Positions 37,868-50,056 of a DNA stretch of 64,000 nucleotides are shown here, piece by piece. Where the stretch lies: positions 16,734,087-16,798,086 of the forward strand of contig CM119266.1 of the NCBI GenBank assembly GCA_051294375.1. The letters are read 5' to 3'. Each line of letters starts with the position of its first letter. Positions within the stretch are counted from its first letter, which is position 1. Both the position numbers and the translations under genes were made by a program. The stretch is from Paraspadella gotoi. Taxonomy: Eukaryota; Chaetognatha. The notes under the pieces are model-generated. The model ran no database searches, was not told the origin of the DNA, and saw only the letters and a list, made by a program, of their open reading frames with translations.

Positions 37868-37912
<45 letters not shown>
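37815..37912. repeat. (CT)n tract interrupted by an assembly gap
   Basis: CT repeat on both sides of 25 N (37,843-37,867), so the true repeat length is unknown. Confidence 0.95.
37843..37867. other. Assembly gap (25 N)
   Basis: Run of 25 undetermined bases inside a CT microsatellite. Confidence 0.99.
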
Positions 37913-37914
<2 letters not shown>

Positions 37915-38047
37915 CTCTCTGTCCTCTGACTCATGCCAAGCTCCCTTCCTGAATTTTCTCATCAAACTAAACACCCCAACCAGTCTTTGAGCGCCTCTAA
38001 TAAATCCAGAGTCTAAAAGCAAGAGTCACATAAACAAAAGGGAAAGG

Positions 38048-38057
38048 AGAGAGAGAA

Positions 38058-38133
<76 letters not shown>

Positions 38134-38152
38134 GAGAGAGAGAGAGAGAGAA
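38048..38152. repeat. (GA)n microsatellite
   Basis: GA tract of about 105 bp, directly left of the 1.26 kb tandem duplication. Confidence 0.96.
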
Positions 38153-38156
38153 AAGA

Positions 38157-39419
38157 GACGGAAAAAAAAGGGAGGAAAAAGGAAGAAAATGGAAAAAAAA
38201 CTGGAACTGAAACGGAAGTCAAATTGAAAATAAGCTGGAGCGAGTTGGATTGTTCCCAAGTTATGGCTCGAAATGGGTACCGCCGAGGAGTATGGAATAG
38301 GGAGGGAAAGGAGTGGAAGTGAGACAGTTAGAGAGCGAGAGAGAAAGATTGAGAGACTCAAAAGTAAAAAAAAAGAAAATAACGAAAAGAAAATATGGGA
38401 ACTTATAAATTTTTTAAGTTGGTTTCGAAGGAAACTTTCCGTTTTTTTTTTTCAAGACTTGGTTTTCAGAAATCCTTTCTATTTTTTTCCCTCTCAAAAT
38501 GTTTTTTTTTTTTCGTTCGCGTAATTAATGAGATTGAATGGAAAGAGAGAGAGAGAGAGAGAGAGTGAGCGACAGAGACGGAGAAGTAAAGAAGAAACAA
38601 GGACACCAGCCATGTACTTCTCTTTCTCCTCGTAAAAAAAATGGGGAATTGTTTTCTTTTTCCTTTTTTTGTCGCCGAGGTTCATTTCCGGTTTTATTTT
38701 CCTCTTTAGTCTTTCGTTTCTTCTTTTTGCTTTCTCTTTTTCGCGCAATAAAATTCGCAGCGCGCATTGAGGAGAAAAAACGAGGCGTGGGAGTATCGAG
38801 AGCGAATTTAATTCCTGGCGGTCAGGATTCGGATGCCATTTTTTTTTTCATTTTTAAAAAGGATTTTACTAATCTTGGTCGCAAAAATTGCAATTCCGTT
38901 AATTGGTTTGCTTGCCAAGATTTAATAATTAAAAAAATTTAATTCGAAAAGATATACTTTAAAGATAAACTCTGTTTAGTTCATCCGCCTTATTCATAGG
39001 AGCGTCAGAGGCACCCCAAATAGATTCGCCCACCCGACGATAAACTTGGTGCGTAAAACCCCCGTCATCAACTTCCCCGTAAACCCCCCAAGCCAATCCA
39101 AAATCTCCAGTCCTCCATATACTCTACCAACTTTCAAATTTTCTTCTACAATCTTCATACATATTCCTGGACGACTTGTTCTCCACATACTTACATTTGA
39201 CTACATTCCAGCATTCCCTCATTCATAACTTATTAATAATACTTCCCTTATTAACCTCCTCCGTTTCTTGAAACAGTAACTCGTAGGTCTTCTCCAAATC
39301 CTCTGTTATTTTTTCATGTTTTGGCATCCATCGCTCCCATTCATAACAAAACGTCGAATCCGACGCCCACCGCATCCTAAACTTCCGTCGAAAAACCTCT
39401 CCTCATCTCTCTCTTTTAA
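38157..39419 (+). repeat. 1.26 kb tandem duplication, copy 1
   Basis: Starts at GACGGAAAAAAAAGG and recurs from 39,424 at an offset of about 1,267 bp. The copies are nearly identical apart from single-base indels in homopolymers and short losses, for example AAAGAAGAAACAAGG here against AAAGAAACAAGG. The minus strand has protein-like stretches such as YELLFQ near 39,270, but their frames differ between the copies. No gene is called. Confidence 0.92.
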
Positions 39420-39423
39420 AGAG

Positions 39424-40680
39424 GACGGAAAAAAAAGGAGGAAAAAGGAAGAAAATGGAAAAAAACTGGAACTGAAACGGAAGTCAAATGAAAATAAGCT
39501 GGAGCGAGTTGGATTGTTCCCAAGTTATGGCTCGAATGGGTACCGCCGAGGAGTATGGAATAGGGAGGGGAAGGAGTGGAAGTGAGACAGTTAGAGAGCG
39601 AGAGAGAAAGATTGAGAGACTCAAAAGTAAAAAAAAAGAAAATAACGAAAAGAAAATATGGGAACTTACTAAATTTTTTAAGTTGGTTTCGAAGGAAACT
39701 TTCCGTTTTTTTTTTCAAGACTTGGTTTTCAGAAATCCTTTCTATTTTTTTTCCCTCTCAAAATGTTTTTTTTTTTTTTCGTTCGCGTAATTAATGAGAT
39801 TGAATGAAAGAGAGAGAGAGAGAGAGAGAGTGAGCGACAGAGACGGAGAAAGTAAAGAAACAAGGACACCAGCCATGTACTTCTTTTCTCCTCGTAAAAA
39901 AAATGGGGAATTGTTTTCTTTTTTCCTTTTTTTGTCGCCGAGGTTTCATTTCCGGTTTTATTTTCCTCTTTAGTCTTTCGTTTCTTCTTTTGCTTTCTCT
40001 TTTTCGCGCAATAAAATTCGCAGCGCGCATTGAGGAGAAAAAACGAGCGTGGGAGTATCGAGAGCGAATTTAATTCCTGGCGGTCAGGATTCGTATGCCA
40101 TTTTTTTTTTCATTTTTAAAAGGATTTTACTAATCTTGGTCGCAAAAATTGCAATTCCGTTAATTGGTTTGCTTGCCAAGATTTAATAATTAAAAAAATT
40201 TAATTCGAAAAGATATACTTTAAAGATAAACTCTGTTTAGTTCATCCGCCTTATTCATAGCGAGCGTCAGAGGCACCCCAAATAGATTCGCCCACCCGAC
40301 GATAAACTTGGTGCGTAAAACCCCCGTCATCAACTTCCCCGTAAACCGCCCCAAGCCAATCCAAAATCTCCAAGTCCCTCCATATACTCTACCAACTTTT
40401 CAAATTTTCTTCTACAATCTTCATACATATTCCTGGACGACTTGTTCTCCACATACTTGACATTTGACTACATTCCAGCATTCCCTCATTCATAACTTAT
40501 TAATAATACTTCCCTTATTACCTCTTCCGTTCGCTGAAACAGTAACTCGTAGGTCTTCTCCAAATCCTCTGTGTATTTTTTCATGTTTTGGCATCCATCG
40601 CTCCCATTCATAACAAAACGTCGAATCCGACCGCCGGCAGCCGCTCCTAAACTTCCGTCGAAAAACCCTCTCCTCACTCT
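39424..40680 (+). repeat. 1.26 kb tandem duplication, copy 2
   Basis: Head-to-tail copy of 38,157-39,419, ending at TCCTCACTCT before a unique C-rich stretch. On the minus strand, 40,610-40,486 reads a plausible helical peptide (CQNMKKYTEDLEKTYELLFQ and onward) that ends in a stop. Copy 1 has a related reading with different indels. This could be a fragment of an old gene or chance. Confidence 0.92.
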
Positions 40681-41151
40681 CCCGCCCCCGCTGCCCCCCC
40701 CGCTTGCCCCCCCCCTCCTTCGCCTCCTTTTGCCCAAGAAGCGAAAATATTTCTTAGTCGCGGTTGCGCGCCTCTTTTGTGACTCCTCGGCAAAACAAAG
40801 GAAAATGGCGTCGGGTGGGGGAAAAAAAAAACTGGGGAGAAAATGAGAACAAATAATAACAAAGAAAAACGGTGGGAAGAGGGATAGAAAAAGAAGGATA
40901 CAAAAAAGAGATTAGATGAAAACATATTAAAACATCAACTATGTATCATATACGTAACGTATCTATGTATGCAAGATTGTAGAACAAAGTGAAAATAAGA
41001 CGACGAGAAGGATGAAAGAAAAGTTGGCGGACATAGAGGATCAAAAAGACCATAAAGAAAAAAAAATGGTTTTCGCCTTCCGTGCATAAAAATATAAAAC
41101 AGGGTGATTCACCGTTCAAGCGGAAAGATCGAGACGGGAAGGGTAGAGGCG

Positions 41152-41153
<2 letters not shown>

Positions 41154-41230
<77 letters not shown>

Positions 41231-41290
41231 GTCTCTATTATCATGGACAGACGACGCGAGGCTGTGGAGACTGGGCAAAGCGTGAAGACG
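41154..41290 (+). repeat. (GA)n plus 64-bp dispersed segment, copy 1
   Basis: GA tract to 41,228, followed by a segment beginning GCGGTCTCTATTATCATGGA and ending GAAGACG at 41,290. The same composite recurs exactly at 45,160-45,270. Confidence 0.93.
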
Positions 41291-42443
41291 AGATTATTTT
41301 CCGAGTTCGCGCGACGAGGAAATGACGCCCCGAATGATGCGGATATGACGCGGATATAACGCCGTCGTAAAGCCTGGATGACGGCGTCGAAACCCTTCGT
41401 AAACGGCGTCCATCGGGAGCGAAGAAGCCAAATTTACTAGACGCGCCCGTTTTATTGTCGGCGTCGCAATGCGGATTGCGCTGAAGGGACCGACGCCTAC
41501 TTTCTCAAATATGTTATCATTTTAAAAAGCAAAACGTATCATTTATTTTGATACAGGGTGATGCAGATAGAATATAATTTCACTTCGTGTGTTCGGAGAC
41601 GTTTGAATTTAAATAAAGAAAAAAATAAAGAAGAAGATACGAGTTGGTTTTATGGTTTTTCGGCTCTCGCGCCCGAATCGCATCCGAGATTCACGCTTCA
41701 CAGAAAAACAACATTGGCGTGATACTCAAAGCACCATGAGAGTAAATGTAGCTTGCGTTCTCAGCTGTGCACTTGGTGACCTCATAGGCCGCCACGCCCT
41801 TTTGTCGAAAGTGACGTTTTTTTTCTCTCTCTTTCTCTCCCACTACCTTTATCCATAAAGATTACTTATTTTTTTCTTTTCCAAGTATCACCGATATCTT
41901 AAATGTTGAAACGGTTGACTTTCGCCCATATCAAGTAGTAGAGTCAGTTTGCGTTCGGGTTAACCTTTTATTGGATAAGTATTATTATAATAATAGATTT
42001 ATTAATTACAAACACTTTTTTAAATAAAACTCTTTCAAAAAAAGTTAGGTAGATATCAATTTGAATTAAAATCGGAATAATTTTTTTAGTCGAGATGGAA
42101 AAAGTCTATTTTATAGTTCTCAGCTACCTTCGATTTGATGGTGTTTCCCCCGGTCTTCATCCATTGAGTGATTGACCTTAACATTTTTGACCTCACTGGC
42201 CTTTCCATCGTGCGCTCTCTCCTTTGCTCTCTTCTCTCTATCACACGCAAGCCCCCACACTCCGAATTTCCCCGCCAAAGCCGCGACCTCTTCCACTTAG
42301 TTTCCAATTTCTGCCGACAGAGGCGCATGTGGCGTCGAGTCTCGTTTTCCCATTCGACTATAAGGCTTTTAATACGAAATTGTCAGCTTCATAATCCCCC
42401 CCATTCGGTTTTTAGGAACTTCCCGACTTCTCATCCTTGGGCG

Positions 42444-42556
<113 letters not shown>

Positions 42557-43518
42557 TTTTTTCTCTACTTTTTGATCTCATCGATGGAAAAGATTGAGAA
42601 AAACGAGGCAAGTAGTCATGGGTTGAAAGATATTGAGGGAGAATTTCTACATTAAGTGGAAACTTCTTTAACCAGTTCACTCATTAAAACCCGTTTCTGG
42701 GTTCGTTTCTTGTTTGTTTTTTGTTGTTTTTTTTTGCTATTTCAAAATTTCATATCATTGATAAACAACATTTCCAAAAAAAAAATTCTTCCAAAGACAT
42801 CGACATTCTAAGAGCGGGTTCACTCAAATATATCGTAGTAACTAGTATGTAATATTTAGACGGCGTTGCCGGCTTGTCGGGAGCCCGAGGTTTTTCGGGA
42901 AAACCGAGACATGGATTTAAATCGAAGGGAATTTTCAACTACGCGAATTTCTCGAGTCCATCGCGTGGAAGATTTCCCTCGGGAGTTTTCGAGTTGAGCG
43001 AATCACCTTGACTTGAGGAAAGAGGATGGATCTCTTTTTAAGAAAGTCTGGTAATCGAAGAAGAATGAGAAGATTGTTTGTGGACATGATTCACGATTCA
43101 GGATTTACTTTGTTTTCCATTTGTTCGGGAACATTTACGCGCAATGGGTTTGAGTCAGCCAGTCGGAGGCCAGTATAGACAGTTGCCTACAATAGTCCAA
43201 ACCATTTTGCCATCAAGAATTCTGTGGGCTCACAACCCGAACGTCACTGTGACACAGGCAATTTAGAGGCGCAACGACAAGGCGGCTCTTCCATAAATGA
43301 ACCTGTCATCCGTTGCTTACCGTTGTTAAAATTATTTTACTTACTAAGGTTTAGACTTTTTCCCCAACTTTTATTTCTTTCCTCTTCAACTCTTTGCATT
43401 GAATATTCATGTTATTTGCCTTCTTTTTTGTGATCCTATATTTACATACTTGATTTCTGCGCTTCTTAGTTTCTCCTTGAGTCGTTCATTATCGAAAATT
43501 CCGTCGTTTATAATTTAC

Positions 43519-43523
<5 letters not shown>

Positions 43524-43604
<81 letters not shown>

Positions 43605-43613
43605 ATCTCTCTA
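43524..43613. repeat. (CT)n microsatellite
   Basis: CT tract of about 90 bp with TTCT and CCTC interruptions. Confidence 0.95.
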
Positions 43614-44480
43614 GTAACTACATTCAACTGAGGACAGTACACATAACGTCGACGCCAAAAAATAAACGTTGCTTCGATTTAACGACTCCAACGCCACCGA
43701 AACGAAGTCGACGACCAAGACGACGATGATCCCATCGGCGCCGTTCAGTGCCGAGGGCGCCATCAAAAATCCACCATCAGCAGATTTCGTTCCACCAAAA
43801 CGAGAAAAAAAAATCCTCCGATCCAAAATTTTTGAGTCGGGAAAATGGAGAGAAAAGATGGATCGAGGAAAAAAAGGGGGCAAAAAATTGGGGTTTAAAT
43901 TTACGAATCCCACTCTTTGTCGCTAATGGTTGTAAAAAAAGTATAATTTGTATTCTTGTACGCTTCTTGGAGGTAGGGGAAGGAAAAACTTAAGTCGAGT
44001 TAAGGAACGGAGAGAAACAAAAAAGGAAAAGGAGGAAAAGAAAAAAAGTTGTCAGAAAAAAAAAACGGAAAAGAAAAGAAAAAAGGAGAAAGAAAAGAAA
44101 AATAAGGTAGAAAAAAGACAAAAGCGAAAAGAAAAGAAAAAGAGCGAAAAGAAAATAAAAAGAGAAAAGAAAAGAAAGAAGGTAAAACAATTAAAAAAGA
44201 ATAGAGAAGGAAAAATAAAAAAAATAAAAAAAAAGGAAAAAAAAGAAGAAAAACAGGAAAAGAAAAGAAAACTAGCATCGGTCTTAGTGACTTTTCTTTT
44301 TGACGCGTGAAAAAAAGTTGGGCAACTTTCGTTTCGGATAAGACTCGCTGGTTTTCAAGCGATGGGAAACCAAGTGTCGACTGTTGAGAAAAGTTACTCG
44401 TAAAAACAGCCATCTTTCTTTAGATCCATAGGCTTGTTGTTGTTGTTTTTTTTTTTTTTAATAAACGCTGGAAATCAGAG

Positions 44481-45132
44481 ATGGGGCTAATGTACATCGC
44501 TGCTTTGGTGGCCGTGGTTCTTTTAGACGTCGTCGTCGGCGTCGGCGTCGGGGGTCTCGCCTGTTTTTCGGGGAAACCGGGAGAGGCGCTCAAGGCGGAA
44601 GTTTGCGGACGAAGAGCTCGCGGATGCTCCGTCGATCATCACAAGTAAGGGGTTCATTAACGGGGTTAAGAATGATATTAGAACTCTTTTAGGGCTTCTG
44701 TTTCATTGCTCTTTTGTTTAATTCTTGTTCGATCGGAGTTATACCGCGATAGTCTAAATTAATTTTAAAATATCCCATTAATCTTTTCACCGCATACCAC
44801 GTCTAAATTCCCCACTCCAACACTCTCGACGCAGCGTATCGTTCGGCTGCAGCGACGACTGTTTCTCGATTCCCGAGCGGCGCTGCTGCTGCGACTGGGA
44901 CGGATGCAACATCGACTTTTCGCGCTGCGTTTCGGGGCCGACGAGAGCTGTGAAGCCAAAACCGGATCATCTCGACAGCGAGTTGAGCGACGACTATCTC
45001 GTCTTCTACGTCGCCTTTGCCTTCCCCGTCATTGCTGTCGGCTCCGTCATTCTCTTTATCGCCCTGTTCGTAGGCTTCGGCGCCGGATGCGCTATGGTCG
45101 CCCTTTCATTGAATGGACGTAGACTTCGTTAA
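44481..45132 (+). CDS. Ly6/three-finger-like single-pass membrane protein, two exons, 153 aa
   Basis: Exons 44,481-44,644 and 44,835-45,132. The donor is CACAA|GTAAGG and the acceptor GACGCAG|C, with phase 2 joining into Asn55. Residues 1-27 are a hydrophobic signal peptide. The ectodomain has ten cysteines (28, 42, 49, 60, 64, 72, 73, 74, 79, 86) and ends with CCCDWDGCN (72-80), the CC..D.CN hallmark of Ly6/uPAR three-finger domains. Asn55-Val-Ser is a possible glycosylation site created by the splice. Residues about 109-134 are a strong transmembrane helix, followed by a short tail ending NGRRLR. Most Ly6 proteins are GPI-anchored, so a true transmembrane helix with a basic tail is a less common form. 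The ligand is unknown. The stop codon overlaps an AATAAA, and a dispersed GA-plus-segment repeat starts 24 bases later. Confidence 0.82.
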
Positions 45133-45136
45133 TAAA
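45131..45136 (+). promoter_or_regulatory. AATAAA overlapping the stop codon
   Basis: The hexamer begins at the second base of the TAA stop of the Ly6-like gene. If used, the 3' untranslated region would be only about 15-30 bases. A later signal past the repeat is equally possible. Confidence 0.4.
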
Positions 45137-45155
45137 GACAAAGGGGATAGACTCA

Positions 45156-45159
<4 letters not shown>

Positions 45160-45210
<51 letters not shown>

Positions 45211-45270
45211 GTCTCTATTATCATGGACAGACGACGCGAGGCTGTGGAGACTGGGCAAAGCGTGAAGACG
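45160..45270 (+). repeat. (GA)n plus 64-bp dispersed segment, copy 2
   Basis: GA tract (45,160-45,206) followed by the same GCGGTCTCTATTATCATGGA...GAAGACG segment as at 41,227-41,290, with no base differences seen. Confidence 0.93.
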
Positions 45271-47744
45271 TGTTATTCCATACAGATCTCTTATATAGGA
45301 CTCAAAACAAAATCAAGAGAGATTCGCTTGAACTGCAATTATTTTTAATTTTATACTTAGAGAAAGATCATATTGTTTAGGAACTATTCCGGTCAAACTA
45401 CATAAAACCTTGAATTCCTTCTCATTCTCGAATCTCCAAATGTTAAATTCTATTTTTAAAGTTTCAGGAAAGAATTTCAATTTGAATTCGGTGCGCTGTT
45501 TATTGATGCGGAGAAAAAGACAGGGAAATAGATTTTTGAGATTCAAGTGAGCGGTGAAAGTAGAGCGAGATGAAAAGCGTGGGGACTTCATGACAACTTA
45601 TTATGAAGATAGAACTCGTGATGATTGGCGGAAAGACGCGAAGATTTCTTTCTTTTTTTTTAAATACTAAGTGTTAAGAAAAATAGCGCGAGGAAGGAAA
45701 GAGAGAATGAGCGAGAGAGAGAAAAATATAAACCAAACGACATGGGAGGGAAAACGTAAACATTTACAACACCAATAAGCGAGGAAACGAGCTTGCTTGC
45801 TTGCCTGCTTGCTCCCTTTCCTTCTTTTTCGTTTTTAAACTTTTCTCTTGTTCATAACCTCTTTACTTTATTATTTTTTTCTGTTTAACAGATATTCTCA
45901 TACTACGTAGTTATTCTAATTATTTACATTAGCCCAAACGAATCGAGTCTATTTTCCTGCGCGAGTCACTTCTAATGTTTTCGAAAAAAAACTTTTCGTT
46001 TGGAGCCGAAAAGATGACGAAGACGACGGCGACCAAAAAGACGACGGCGACGGCGACGACGACGGCGACAACGTCGCTTTTTTGGCGTATTTTTTTTTTT
46101 TCGCCGCTCATTTCGCATGCGAATGTCACTCGAGGGAAACGGAAAGGCAAAAATGGCGCTCGTTCTCGTCACTAGAGACGTCGTCGCCACCGGCGTCGTT
46201 GTGGACCAAATATTTTCACTCTTTGGTAGAAGAGAGAAAAAAAAAACATTTCGATATCTTCTCCCATCGATTACAAAGTTCGATTCAGACGTGAGAATGA
46301 ATCCTAATTCGAATTGTGATCCAACCGTCCGTCGTCGCCACGTGGGAATCCATTCGAAAGAAAGACGTAAAAAAAATATCAGGAAGAAGCAAAATTAATT
46401 GTTAATGAATAAATGAAATAATCAAGTAACGAATGAATTAGCGAATGAATGGATGAATGAAAGAATTAAACAATCAATTAATCAATCAATATAAAAAAAT
46501 ATTTTGAGGGGCTTCACCGAAGTAATTTTACTCTGTTTTGTTACCTCTCCTCACAGTTATTAGGTATTTAAATACTTTCTATCTTAAATTTTTTTTTCTC
46601 GTTATTAACCTGTTTAAAAAGAAAAATTGGGGCGCTTTCGTGTGAAATTACATTCCAGACTGAACTTTTTTTAATATGTATGTTTTTAAAGATAAAAAGG
46701 ATCATCGATAGAAAGTGACAAAAAACAAAATATTTCATTTAATATCACATTACTCGCACTCGTCGAAACTGGGAAAGTTTGGGAATTTTGGGTCATAAAA
46801 AAAAAAACCCCAGTTATTTAAATGAGGCGTGGCCGCTCGGATTTCACAATCTCAAGGGAGTGAGGGAAGAAGAGAGTGGGACGAAAAAAGAGAGCAAAAA
46901 GTGGTTTTTCCTTTTAAAGGTGGTTTAAACTTTAAATGGTTTTTCTTTCGTTTTTATTGCTGCAGTTGAAATCACAGAGAAAGAAAAAGTTTTCCAAAAA
47001 AAATGCCAAAGGTCAAAGTGCCACGGAACGAGAAGTTGCATAGCACATGCTCATAGTCTTAATATATAACATTTTTATATTGCGTTTTAACTGAACGAAA
47101 GATAAAATAATACTCAATTCTATCTTCTAAATTTTTAATAAAAACGATTTCAATATAAAGTTTTTTTAATCAATTGATTAAATCTCCATTGCTCCGGTTG
47201 GTTTCATATATTATCCGGGGAGAGCCCTCCCTTTGCCGTAAGCAATTTTTTAAGCATGATCACGTCAAGTTTTATTTAAAAAAAGTAAAAATCAAATACC
47301 AAGAGTTCTAAAATTGTCTCAATAGCCTTTGTTCGAACGAGACCTGTGTTCCGAGAGTGTTTCTTTCTTTGAACGTCCTCCCGTTTGAATTTCTCGTGTA
47401 AAGTTTGCCAATAAAGAAACACTTTTCTTTTGCACTTGGTATTTTTTAAATTGTTATGGATCTTGAAGCTTGGCTCGTTTAACTTATATTGACTTTGGGA
47501 ACGTTGAGGAAGACAGAAAAAAATATTTTTCACATTTAGATTTGGACAGTATGCAAGTTTTCCCTGCCTCATATTATACATGTTTATTTGTTCATAACAA
47601 ATACTTGAAACATGGGAAAATTGTATAATTTTACAATATAACAACGCATAAATAATAAATTAACAAATCAGAGAGAAAATAAAATCATCGAAAATCAAAT
47701 AGCGGTATGATTTTTAAAGGCTCATTTTTTAGTATCGCCTGTCA

Positions 47745-47881
47745 TGTATATCACCGAATTAGGGCGACGGGCCCTCAGCACTTACCTCAAACCAGGGGAA
47801 CTCCGGTTTCGAACCTTAGATGAACAACAGGAAGGGTACGTTAGGCTAGTGGCGATATCACTGTCTGTCTGTGTCTGTATT

Positions 47882-47913
<32 letters not shown>

Positions 47914-47925
47914 TTTCTTCTCGAA
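47745..47925 (+). mobile_element. tRNA-derived SINE candidate with (TTTC)n tail
   Basis: The stretch CAGCACTTACCTCAAACCAG, then GGGGAACTCCGGTTTCGAACC, resembles the anticodon-to-T-arm part of a tRNA-derived SINE, with a pol III B-box-like GGTTTCGAACC at 47,801-47,812. It is followed by about 60 bases and then a TCTG/TTTC simple repeat, like a SINE tail. The A box is degenerate. No full tRNA fold can be drawn, so it is not a functional tRNA. Confidence 0.4.
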
Positions 47926-48789
47926 ATTTCAACGCCTCTCCTAATAAATATTCAGCTCAAACCGTATTTTAAATTTATTCTAGTATTTCTTTGTTCATCT
48001 TAGTGTTCGGTCCGTCCTACCTCAGTGACAATAACTGTTCCACGGATTGGAAGCACCCGCTAAGTCGTCCCGGCCACACCGGCCTCGTCTGTTAAGCGGC
48101 ACTTCGCCCCGCAATCAGTCGCTAAATGCAGATTCCACTTCTTCGCTCTCGTTCTCGCCGCCTCCAATAATTCGGACGAGTTTCTAGTTTCCTGCATAGA
48201 TGCCGGACAGATGGCGCGGTCAGTCTTCCGGTTGCGTCATTCTTGGTTGACGGGGAGTGACGATGTTCTTAGGAAGAAACGAGTTAAAAATTAAATGAAT
48301 CTGGAGACTAAAAATTGTTACTAAACGTAATACGTATGACAAAAACATTTATTTCAAATAAACTTTTCGTTAGCACTTTTGACCACATTTTCACGAATGC
48401 CAATCAAACAAACAGTATTTTTCTGGGCTATTAATATCAGAGAGTTTCCGTTTTCAAATAAAATTGAATTTACTTCTTTTAATTCGTAGATTAAAACAAT
48501 TCAACCTGTGGTTCTCTTAGTATTAAAACAGATAGTGAATGAAGTAAAAGGCACTTGAAATTGCATCACCCGAAAGCCTTCGAAATGAAATGTAGTTTAA
48601 CCCATCAAATCCAGACTCAGAGTTTCGAAGGCAAAACAGCTGATTGTATTTCTTGCTCATATTAACACGAAAAACATAATCGAAGGGACAATTTCTTACT
48701 CTCAGTATGGAATATAGAAATAACATGTTTACATTTCTAATTCTGAAAATCAGACAAGGCTTCCAAATTCTTTTTTTTTTATTAAAATG

Positions 48790-48870
48790 GTTTTTGGGTC
48801 AGTTGGCAGACACTCTTGATCAAAGGCCGGCGTATTCAAATCGCTCGCCGGTTCGATCATCATCTGCTCA
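48790..48870 (+). mobile_element. tRNA-like sequence, possible SINE head
   Basis: GGGTCAGTTGGCAGA resembles a D-arm/A box. It is followed about 45 bases later by GCCGGTTCGATCATC, a B-box-like T arm. A CCGGCG...CGCCGG hairpin lies between. The acceptor stem does not pair, so this is a relic or SINE head rather than a tRNA gene. Confidence 0.35.
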
Positions 48871-49491
48871 CGAAGTTTAACCCTTAGATTTTCAGAGGAC
48901 CGCGGAATATATTACGTGGTTAAACCGAAACAAAAATTATAAGTTAATATTGCTACTAACGAAATCATTTTCTTTTTCTTTTTAACGATTAGTTATATTT
49001 GGAATATACACGCAAAACATGACTTTTAGTGTAACAAAATTTTTATTAGAAATTGGCAAAGTTTTTACTTTTTACAACGATTTTATTTTATTATAGAAAA
49101 GGACACGTTTTGTTGTTCAAGCCGAAAAGAGTAAAAAAAAAAAAAAGAATAAAAGAGTAAAAGTTTTTCAACACAGAGGTGAGATAGAACAGTGGTCAGT
49201 GGTGAGGTCAGGTTGAAGTTAGGGACAGATAGAGTAAGTTGTTAAAAGGAAGTGAAACCTGAGAGAGAGAGAGAGAGAGAGAGTAAATATACAACAGAGA
49301 TGTAAAAATCGTTGTAAAAAGTAAAAACTTTGACAATCTCTAATACAATTAAAAACAATGAAAAAAAAGAAAGGAATATACAGTTATACACCATGTCTAA
49401 CAAAATTTTTAAAATAAAATTTATAGATAAATTAATCTACTTTGAGAATTAAATATAGCAATATATGTTTGATTAAAAATAAGATTAAATA

Positions 49492-49552
49492 CTAAATCCT
49501 TCATAAAATATAAAAATAGAAAATAGTGAAACAAGTAATTTGCAAATTTTCA
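49492..49552 (+). repeat. 60-bp dispersed AT-rich repeat, copy 1
   Basis: Contains GAAACAAGTAATTTGCAAAT. It matches 53,149-53,208 almost exactly. Confidence 0.85.
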
Positions 49553-49919
49553 TATGATTAATTAATTATGAAAATCTTATGTGCAGCTCAATTAATATAA
49601 TCTTTGTCTTCGTCCTCTGACCAGATTATCCAAGAGATGAATAAAATCTAGAAAATCGAGATTGTTTCAAAACCTTTTTTGCTCGACGGATCAAAACATT
49701 TTTTTCTGCGAACGTGAGATTTATATTGAACAATATGACAGGGCAAGCACTACAACACATGTCGCAACAAGAATGCACGTAAGTTTATATTTTTTACGCA
49801 GTATTTGTATCATATTTTTAAGTATTATCCATATCAGTATACATCAGTATACATTGAAATCCTTTAAACTGAATGCTTTGAGTAACTCTTCAAACGAGAG
49901 TTTGTAACAGCCTTGGGAG

Positions 49920-50056
49920 CTCAAATTATAGTTAATGATAATAATAATAATATTTATAATAATCTTAATAATAATCTTAATAATAATATTAATAATAATA
50001 TTAATAATAATATTAATAATAATAATAATAATAATAATTAATAATAATTAATCTAA
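49920..50056. repeat. (AAT)n/(ATT)n trinucleotide array
   Basis: About 135 bp of AAT/AATCTT repeats. Confidence 0.93.

Noticed and set aside
43948-44310. 120-codon Lys/Glu-rich open frame
   Set aside because: It lies wholly within an A/G homopurine block. The amino acids are only those encoded by AAA, AAG, GAA and AGA, with no splice or domain evidence.
47276-47644. Minus-strand 122-codon open frame
   Set aside because: It opens at TTG rather than ATG, has no recognisable domain and AT-rich composition. No splice partner was found.
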